In this document: piece by piece, positions 34,426 to 40,614 of the stretch
Numbering within the stretch: the stretch's first letter is position 1
Layout of the letters: every line of letters begins with the position of its first letter
DNA from: an uncultured Acidobacteriota bacterium
GTDB lineage: Bacteria > Acidobacteriota > Vicinamibacteria > Fen-336
Direction: 5' to 3'
NCBI GenBank assembly: GCA_902826455.1
Contig: CADEEV010000039.1
Coordinates: 1 to 42,578 of the forward strand
Length of the DNA stretch: 42,578 nucleotides
Position numbers and translations under genes: made by a program
The notes under the pieces: generated by a model
The model's database searches: none
What the model saw: the letters and a program-made list of their open reading frames with translations, nothing else
What the model was told of the DNA's origin: nothing

Positions 34426-37400
34426 TCAGTGGAAGTTGCGGGACATGGCGATCGGCGCCTGGCCCAGGGGACGCACGGCGAGCGCCCGCACCGACGTGCC
34501 ATCGCGGTTCTGCAGGATGCCCTCGACCTCGAGCAGGCCCGTGGTGACGAGCACCGTCTTCTCCTCGAAGAACAGGTCGGGCCGCACGGTGACGTTGGCG
34601 AGGCCGGTCTCGTCCTCGAGGGTGAGGAACAGGAAGCCCTTGGCCGTCCCGGGACGCTGCCGGCAGATCACGGCCCCCGCGATCGTGACGCGCTGGCCGT
34701 CCTCGAGCCGCGCGAGCTCGACGGCCCGGCGCACGCCGCGGGCCGCGAGGGCCGCGCGGTAGAGCACCATGGGGTGCGGGCCCGCGGTGAGCCCCGTGCC
34801 GACGAGATCGTGGGTGAGGCGCTCGGTGAACGTCATCTCGGGCAGCGGCGACGCCTCGACGGGATCGGGAGCGTCGCGGAACAGCGGACCGCGCGGCCGC
34901 GCCGCGCGCTCGGCCTGCCACAGGGCGCTGCGCCGCGTGAGGCCGAAGGCGTTGAGGGCCCCGACCTCGGCCAGGCGCCGCAGCTCGTCCTTGCGCAGGC
35001 CGCTGCGGTCGGTGAAGTCCTGGAGCGACGCGAAGGCGGCGGCCGCCCGGGCCTCGAGGATCCGGTCCCCCGCGTCCTTGCGCAGCCCCGCGACGCAGCC
35101 GAGCCCCAGGCGCACGCCCTCCCCGGGCAGCAGCAACGCCGGCCAGTCGCTCTCGGTCACGTCCACGGGCCGGAAGTGCACGCCGTGGCGCTGGGCGTCC
35201 TTCACGAGCGTCGCGGGATGGTAGAAACCCATGGGCTGGTTGTTGAGCAGGGCCGCCACGAAGGCCGCCGGGTGGTAGGCCTTGAGCCAGGCGCTCGCGT
35301 AGGCGATGAGCGCGAAGCTCGCGGCGTGGGACTCGGGGAAGCCGTAGAGCGCGAAGGAGGAGATCGAGAGCACGATCTGGTCCTGGGCGGCGCCGGTGAT
35401 GCCGTTCTTCGTCATGCCGGCACGCAGCCGGCCCTCGATGTCGCGCATGCGCTTCTGCGAGCGCTTGAAGCCCATGGCGCGCCGCAGCTCCTCGGCCTCG
35501 CCGCCGGTGAAGTTCGCGACGGTCATGGCCATGCGCAGGAGCTGCTCCTGGAACAGCGGCACGCCCATGGTGCGCTTCAGGATCGGCTCGAGGGACGGAT
35601 GGGCGTAGCTCACGGGCTCGCGGCCCGCGCGCCGGTCGAGGTACGGATGCACCATCTTTCCAACGATGGGCCCGGGCCGGATGATCGCGACCTCGACCAC
35701 GAGGTCGTAGAACTTCACGGGCTTGAGCCGCGGCAGGGTCGCCATCTGGGCGCGGCTCTCGACCTGGAACAGGCCCACGGTGTCGGCCTTCTGCAGCATC
35801 GCGTAGACCTTCGGGTCGTCCTGGGGCAGGTGCGCGAGGTCCACGGTCGTGCCCTGGCGCGCGAGCATCGCGAGGCAGTCCTCGAGAGCCGCCAGCATGC
35901 CGAGGCCCAGCAGGTCGACCTTGATGATGCCGAGGTCGGCACAGTCCTCCTTGTCCCACTGCACGATGACGCGGCCCGGCATCGACGCGGGCTCGAGAGG
36001 CACCACGGCATCGAGGGCGCCCTGGGCGATCACCATGCCGCCCGAGTGCTGGCCCAGATGGCGCGGCAGGTCCTGGATCTCGCCCCACAGCCGCGCGAAC
36101 AGCGCGATGCGCGGGTCGTCCCTGTCGAGGCCGGCCTCCCTGAGGCGCGTCTCGAGGGTGTCGTCGGGGTCCACGAACTCGAAGCGCCGCATGTACTTCG
36201 AGAGCCGGTCGATCTCCTCGACAGGGATCCCCAACGCCTTGCCGATCTCGCGCGACGCGCTCTTGTCCCTGTAGGTGATGACGTTCGCGGTCATGGCCGC
36301 GCCACGCTCGCCGTAGCGCTTGTAGACGTACTGGATCACGCGCTCGCGCTTGTCGCCACTGGGCAGGTCGAGGTCGATGTCGGGCCACTCGCCGCGCTCC
36401 TCGGACAGGAAGCGCTCGAACAGGAGCTCCATGCCCACGGGGTCGATGGCCGTGATGCCGAGGCTGTAGCAGACGGCGCTGTTGGCGGCCGAGCCGCGGC
36501 CCTGGACCAGGATGTCCTCGCGGCGGCAGAAGTTCACGATGTCCCAGACGATGAGGAAGTAGCCCGCGAGCTCGAGCTTGCCGATGAGGGCCAGCTCGCG
36601 CTCGATCTGCCGGCGCGCCTTCTCGTGGAGCGGACGGTAGCGGCTGCGTGCGCCCTCGAAGGCCATGGCCTCGAGGTACGGCTGCATCGCCCCGCCGCCG
36701 GGCACCGGGTACTCGGGGAACCGGTAGCCGAGATCGGCGAGGGTGAACTGCAGCCGCTCGGCCAGGGCCTCGCCGTTGCGGACGAGCGCGGGCCGGTCGC
36801 GGAACAGCGCCTCCATGGCCTCCGGGGTCTTGAGGTGGCGCTCGGCGTTCTCGGCCAGCAGCCGGCCGGCCGTCGTCAGCGTGCGCTTCTCGCGGATGCA
36901 GGTGAGCACGTCCAGGAGCGCGCGGCCCGGGGACGTCGCGTGACGCACGCCGTTCGTCGCGACGGCCGGAAGCCCCAGGCTCGCGGCCATGTCGTAGAGC
37001 CCCTGGTTCGCCGCCTCCTGCTCGCGCCGCCGGTGCCGCTGCACCTCGACCGCGACGTTCTTCGCTCCGAACGCCGCCAGCACCCGCGCCAGCCGGTCGC
37101 TGTCCACGGGATGCCCGAGCGCCTCGGTCCCCGCGAGGGCCACGAGCCCGGAGACAGCCCCCTCGAGCGACTCGAGGTCGAGGACGCCGGTACCCTTCGC
37201 GACCCCGGCCTTCATGCGCGTGATCAGCCGGCAGAGATTGCGGTAACCCTCGCGGCTCTCGACGAGCAGCGGCAGCGCGCCCCCCCCGCGCAGGCTGAGC
37301 TCGGCCCCGACGATCGGCCTCAGCCCGGCCTTCTGCGCCGCCTTGAAGAAGCGCGGGGCTCCCGAGAGGCCGTCGCGGTCCACGAGCGCGACGGCCGGGT

Positions 37401-37494
37401 AGCCCAGGTGCGCCGCGCGCTCGACGAGGTCCTCGGGCACGGACGACGCGCGCAGGAAGGAGAAGGCGGAAGCGGCATGGAGCTCGGCGTACAA
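34426..37494 (-). CDS. dnaE2: Error-prone DNA polymerase III alpha subunit DnaE2
   Basis: This 1022-residue translesion polymerase of the C family is induced by DNA damage in many bacteria. The protein starts at TTG 37494 with the family N-terminus MYAELH..SAFSFL. The catalytic aspartates are in PDIDLDLPSGDKR (372-376), with GRGSAANSAVCYSLGIT and a C-terminal OB-fold region (VTIAGAVICRQRPGTAKGF). In the PHP domain the usual LHxHS reads LHAAS: His6 is kept but the second His is Ala8, so a PHP metal site is probably lost. The usual partners imuA/imuB are not adjacent. It converges with the diguanylate cyclase, eight bases apart, and follows the sulfatase-like gene in the same direction. Confidence 0.93.
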   Translation of the reverse strand: MYAELHAASAFSFLRASSVPEDLVERAAHLGYPAVALVDRDGLSGAPRFFKAAQKAGLRPIVGAELSLRGGGALPLLVESREGYRNLCRLITRMKAGVAKGTGVLDLESLEGAVSGLVALAGTEALGHPVDSDRLARVLAAFGAKNVAVEVQRHRRREQEAANQGLYDMAASLGLPAVATNGVRHATSPGRALLDVLTCIREKRTLTTAGRLLAENAERHLKTPEAMEALFRDRPALVRNGEALAERLQFTLADLGYRFPEYPVPGGGAMQPYLEAMAFEGARSRYRPLHEKARRQIERELALIGKLELAGYFLIVWDIVNFCRREDILVQGRGSAANSAVCYSLGITAIDPVGMELLFERFLSEERGEWPDIDLDLPSGDKRERVIQYVYKRYGERGAAMTANVITYRDKSASREIGKALGIPVEEIDRLSKYMRRFEFVDPDDTLETRLREAGLDRDDPRIALFARLWGEIQDLPRHLGQHSGGMVIAQGALDAVVPLEPASMPGRVIVQWDKEDCADLGIIKVDLLGLGMLAALEDCLAMLARQGTTVDLAHLPQDDPKVYAMLQKADTVGLFQVESRAQMATLPRLKPVKFYDLVVEVAIIRPGPIVGKMVHPYLDRRAGREPVSYAHPSLEPILKRTMGVPLFQEQLLRMAMTVANFTGGEAEELRRAMGFKRSQKRMRDIEGRLRAGMTKNGITGAAQDQIVLSISSFALYGFPESHAASFALIAYASAWLKAYHPAAFVAALLNNQPMGFYHPATLVKDAQRHGVHFRPVDVTESDWPALLLPGEGVRLGLGCVAGLRKDAGDRILEARAAAAFASLQDFTDRSGLRKDELRRLAEVGALNAFGLTRRSALWQAERAARPRGPLFRDAPDPVEASPLPEMTFTERLTHDLVGTGLTAGPHPMVLYRAALAARGVRRAVELARLEDGQRVTIAGAVICRQRPGTAKGFLFLTLEDETGLANVTVRPDLFFEEKTVLVTTGLLEVEGILQNRDGTSVRALAVRPLGQAPIAMSRNFH

Positions 37495-37498
37495 CTGT

Positions 37499-37513
37499 TT
37501 TCGCCTTTTGTTC
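37499..37513 (-). promoter_or_regulatory. Candidate LexA-type direct repeat before dnaE2
   Basis: On the minus strand the sequence reads GAAC-N7-GAAA, a near match to the GAAC-N7-GAAC (equivalently GTTC-N7-GTTC) direct repeat used by LexA in Alphaproteobacteria. It lies just five bases before the TTG start codon, where repressor would block initiation. The host's LexA motif is unknown, so this is a position-based candidate. Confidence 0.35.
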
Positions 37514-37554
37514 GCCTATTGAAGCAGAGCGAGGCCTCCCTGTCCATCGAAGCT

Positions 37555-38922
37555 TCAGCGGATGTAGCCGAGGGTCTGCAGCGCCTCTTCGTCGACCAGC
37601 GGCGCGGCCGTAGAGGGGCGCGCCCCGTGGTACCGGGCATTGAGCAGGGCCCGCAGCCGTCGGGCCGTGTCGGGATCCAGCGCCGATCGATCCTGGAGCT
37701 CTCCGGGATCGGCAGCGAGATCGAAGAGCGCACGCTGCGGATACTCGGGCTCGATCGTCGTCGTTCCCGGCTCCGAGCGCAGGACCAGCTTCGCCTTGCC
37801 TTTCACGATCGCGCGCAGCTCGGCGCTGCCCGAGAGCGTGAAGCGGGGCCGCGCCAGGTCGCCCGCGATCCCGGGAAGCACGACCCGCCCGTCGCCCGGC
37901 AGCACCCCGTCGAGGCCGAGGGTCGCGAGCACGGTCGCCGGGACGTCGACCCCCTCGACCGGCAGGGTCACGCTGCGTCCGGCGCCGCGGGCCGCGCCGC
38001 ACGGCTTGATCAACAGCGGGACGTGGACCTGCTCGTCGTACACGAGGTTGCCATGGGCGAAGTACCAGCCGTGCTCGCCCAGGCTCTCCCCGTGATCCGA
38101 GGTGACGACGATCGTGGCGGCGTCGTAGACCCCGGCGTCGCGCAGCGCGTCGAGCAGCCGGCCGACGTGGCTGTCCACCTCGCGCACGGAGGCCGCGTAG
38201 CGCCGGCGATAGTCCTCGGGGTCGACCTCGTCGCCGAAGCGCTGATACGCCGGGATCGCGTTGCGCTCGTAGTTGCGCGAGCTCACCCGCAGGCGTCGCC
38301 CGGCGTCGGGCGTGGGCGGCCTAAGGCCGGCCAGGAACTCCTCCTTCGGCCGGTAGGGCCCGTGGGGAGGGAAGTAGTGCACCCAGAGGAAGAACGGGCC
38401 CGAGGTGTGCCCCTTCAGCCACTCGAGGGCGACGCGCGTGGTCTCGTCCGGGGTCTTGATCCGGTTGCCCTGGACGCTGACCGCGACCGCGTTCAGCGCG
38501 CTCTCGTAGAGGTCGAAGCCGCGCCCGAGGCCCGCCTCGGGCCGCAGGGCGATCGAGCTGACGACGGCCGCCGTCGCGAAGCCGCGCGCCTTCAGGGCCT
38601 CGGCCAGCGTCGGCGTCCCGCGCGGGAGCTCGTCGGTGTTGCTGAGCGGTCCGCCGCGGAACGGCTGGACTCCGGTGAGCAGGGCGGCATGGGACGGCAC
38701 GGTCAGGGACGCGTTCGCCAGCACGTCGGTGTAACGCAGCGCGTCGCGCGCGAACGCGTCGAGGCCCGGCGTCAGGGCCACGCCGTCGCGCGTCGCCCCC
38801 ACGTGGTCGGCGCGCAGGGTGTCGATCGTCACGAGCACGACCGCCCGGCGCGGGGACGCGTGGCAGCCCGCGAGCATCAGGGGGAGGGCGAACGCCAGAA
38901 GCCATCCGCCGCGGCGCATCAT
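37555..38922 (-). CDS. Sulfatase-fold lipoprotein with threonine at the nucleophile position
   Basis: This 455-residue protein starts at ATG 38922. The signal peptide ends in a lipobox, LAGC, with Cys20 as lipidation site. The alkaline-phosphatase/sulfatase fold is clear: VLVTIDTLRADH (Asp34 metal ligand), TSDHGESLGEHG (metal ligands) and KAKLVLRSEPG near the C-terminal strand. At the usual sulfatase C/S-x-P-S-R site it reads TVPSH (Thr74 to His78). Formylglycine cannot form from Thr, so it is probably a phosphoesterase or phospho-alcohol transferase, as in lipoteichoic-acid synthase and phosphonoacetate hydrolase, rather than a true sulfatase. Anchored to the outer side of a membrane. It is divergent from the nucleotidyltransferase gene. 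Confidence 0.83.
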   Translation of the reverse strand: MMRRGGWLLAFALPLMLAGCHASPRRAVVLVTIDTLRADHVGATRDGVALTPGLDAFARDALRYTDVLANASLTVPSHAALLTGVQPFRGGPLSNTDELPRGTPTLAEALKARGFATAAVVSSIALRPEAGLGRGFDLYESALNAVAVSVQGNRIKTPDETTRVALEWLKGHTSGPFFLWVHYFPPHGPYRPKEEFLAGLRPPTPDAGRRLRVSSRNYERNAIPAYQRFGDEVDPEDYRRRYAASVREVDSHVGRLLDALRDAGVYDAATIVVTSDHGESLGEHGWYFAHGNLVYDEQVHVPLLIKPCGAARGAGRSVTLPVEGVDVPATVLATLGLDGVLPGDGRVVLPGIAGDLARPRFTLSGSAELRAIVKGKAKLVLRSEPGTTTIEPEYPQRALFDLAADPGELQDRSALDPDTARRLRALLNARYHGARPSTAAPLVDEEALQTLGYIR

Positions 38923-38928
38923 CCTCGA

Positions 38929-38934
38929 ACTATG
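38929..38934 (-). promoter_or_regulatory. Possible -10 element for the sulfatase-like gene
   Basis: CATAGT (minus strand, 38934-38929) has four consensus bases and is six bases before ATG 38922, so transcription would begin at the start codon. The nearest purine-rich stretch (CGAGG) touches the ATG and is too close to act as a Shine-Dalgarno. There is no clear -35. Confidence 0.3.
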
Positions 38935-39040
38935 GCACATCGGTTGCAACTGATCGGGACGCCGCGGCTTCGCGGCGAACGGAGGCTCGGATGACTCGCC
39001 TCGCCACGGAGGGCCGGGCCGGGACGTTTGTAGAACGGCG

Positions 39041-39868
39041 ATGGCGAATCTAGACATGCCGGCCCGCAGCCGGATCTCGCCGCAGGCCGCAGCCTATCGC
39101 GCCGCCCTGCAGGGACTGCGCGAGCGCTCGGCTCCGTTCCTGGTGGGCGGCACCTACGCGTTCACCCACTACACGGAGATCGCGCGACCGACCAAGGACC
39201 TCGATCTCTTCGTCTGCCGCCGGGACCGTGACCGCGTCCTCGCCGATCTCGAGAGCCTCGGATGGAGGACCCACGTGGCGTTCGAGCACTGGCTCGCGAA
39301 GGCCGAGCGCGACGACCGCGTCATCGACGTCATCCACGGCGCCGGCAACGGCGTCGCGATGGTGGACGACGAGTGGTTCGCCCACGCCCAGCCGGCGCTG
39401 GTGCTCGGCCTGCCGGTCCAGCTCATCCCGCCCGAGGAGATGGTCTGGTCGAAGGCCTTCGTCATGGAGAAGTACCGCTTCGACGGCGCGGACGTCGCGC
39501 ACATGTTCCTGCGCCAGGGGCGGCGGCTCGACTGGGAGCGCCTCGTGCGACGCTTCGGACCGGACGCGCGCGTGCTGCTCGCCCACCTCGTGCTCTTCGA
39601 GTACATCTACCCGAGCGCTCACGCCGTCCCCGACGACCTGGCCCTGCGCCTCGCCCAGCACGTCTTCGAGCGCGACCCCGACCCCGCAGAGCGGCTGCTG
39701 TGCCGCGGCGTCCTGCTCTCGCGCAAGCAGTACCGGATCGACACCGATCGCTGGGGCCTGCGCGACGCGCGCCTCGGCCCCGACGGCTCCCTGAGCGCGG
39801 CCGAGATCGCCGAGTGGAACGCGGCCGATCCGCCGCCCCCGGGCCCGGACGCCGAGAGCGAGCTCTAG
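39041..39868 (+). CDS. Nucleotidyltransferase-fold protein
   Basis: This 275-residue protein has a polymerase-beta-type nucleotidyltransferase start: FLVGGTYAFTHYTE (GG at 36-37) followed by PTKDLDLFV, whose Asp53 and Asp55 are the metal ligands. This GG...DxD order resembles AbiEii-like and minimal nucleotidyltransferases. No substrate domain is recognised; the C-terminal part is helical, ending in a Pro/Glu-rich tail. The stop overlaps the GTG of the metallophosphoesterase gene by one base, so the two are translationally coupled. A housekeeping or defence-linked nucleotide transfer role is equally possible. Confidence 0.8.
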   Translation: MANLDMPARSRISPQAAAYRAALQGLRERSAPFLVGGTYAFTHYTEIARPTKDLDLFVCRRDRDRVLADLESLGWRTHVAFEHWLAKAERDDRVIDVIHGAGNGVAMVDDEWFAHAQPALVLGLPVQLIPPEEMVWSKAFVMEKYRFDGADVAHMFLRQGRRLDWERLVRRFGPDARVLLAHLVLFEYIYPSAHAVPDDLALRLAQHVFERDPDPAERLLCRGVLLSRKQYRIDTDRWGLRDARLGPDGSLSAAEIAEWNAADPPPPGPDAESEL

Positions 39869-40614
39869 TGCGCATCGCGGCCGTCGGCGACGTGCACTGC
39901 GGCAAGCCCAGCATGGCCGGCCTGCTGCAGCCGCTCTTCGCCGAGGCCGCGCGCGAGGCCGACGTGCTCCTGCTCTGCGGCGATCTGACACAGAAGGGCC
40001 ATCCCGACGAGGGCCGCCTGCTGCTCCGCGAGCTGAAGGCCGCGGGTCACCTGCCCGTCGTGGCCGTCCTCGGCAACCACGACTTCGAGTCGAACGAGGT
40101 CGACGCGCTCACCCACGTGCTCGAGGAGGGCGGCGTCCACGTCCTCGACGGCGAGACCTGGGAATCGGGAGACTTCGGGTTCGCGGGCGTGAAGGGCTTC
40201 GGCGGCGGCTTCGGAGAGTGGAGCCTGGCCGCCTGGGGCGAGCCGGTCCTGAAGGCCTTCGTCGAGGAGGCGAACCGCGAGAGCCTGAAGCTGGAGCGCG
40301 CCCTGTCGTCCCTGCAGACGCGCCGCCGCATCGCCCTCATGCACTATGCGCCGGTCGCGGCCACGGTCGCGGGCGAGCCCACGGAGATCCACCCGTTCCT
40401 CGGCTCGAGCCGGCTCGAGGAGCCCCTCGACCGCTACCATGCGAACCTGGCGTTCCACGGCCATGCGCACAAGGGCACGCTCGAGGGCCGGACGCGCGGC
40501 GGTGTGCCCGTCTACAACGTGGCGCTTCCCGTCCTCAAGGAGAACGGCCTCGAGCCGGCGCTGTTCGTCGTCGACCTCGCGCCCGAAGAGGGACCGGCCC
40601 TCAGGCGCGCCTGA
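39868..40614 (+). CDS. Calcineurin-like metallophosphoesterase
   Basis: This 248-residue protein starts at GTG 39868. The five metal motifs are in order: AVGDVHCGK, LLCGDLTQKG, VLGNHDFES, LMHYAPV and FHGHAHKG. It is therefore an intact dinuclear phosphoesterase of the cytoplasmic type, without signal peptide. Substrate is unknown; with the coupled nucleotidyltransferase it could remove or add a nucleotide or phosphate group on a common target. The 3' end overlaps that of the opposite diguanylate cyclase gene by 14 bases. Confidence 0.92.
   Translation: MRIAAVGDVHCGKPSMAGLLQPLFAEAAREADVLLLCGDLTQKGHPDEGRLLLRELKAAGHLPVVAVLGNHDFESNEVDALTHVLEEGGVHVLDGETWESGDFGFAGVKGFGGGFGEWSLAAWGEPVLKAFVEEANRESLKLERALSSLQTRRRIALMHYAPVAATVAGEPTEIHPFLGSSRLEEPLDRYHANLAFHGHAHKGTLEGRTRGGVPVYNVALPVLKENGLEPALFVVDLAPEEGPALRRA
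40601..40614. other. Perfect 14-base palindrome shared by two convergent stop codons
   Basis: TCAGGCGCGCCTGA reads the same on both strands. It contains the TGA of the metallophosphoesterase and, on the other strand, the TGA of the diguanylate cyclase; both proteins end in Arg-Arg-Ala. There is no U-run, so a classical terminator is not indicated. Confidence 0.9.

Noticed and set aside
38731-38755. Third copy of the TAACGC-N3-GCGTTA palindrome
   Set aside because: Only the left half and GCGT match, and it lies inside the sulfatase-like coding sequence; likely chance in GC-rich DNA.
30320-38994. Open frames of more than 2500 codons on both strands
   Set aside because: They run across several well-supported genes in other frames, have low-complexity Arg/Ala/Gly/Pro composition and no recognisable domain. 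They are shadows caused by very high GC.
39031-39036. TAGAAC as a -10 element for the nucleotidyltransferase gene
   Set aside because: It is only four bases before the ATG, too close for a normal start point, and matches four of six bases with no -35.
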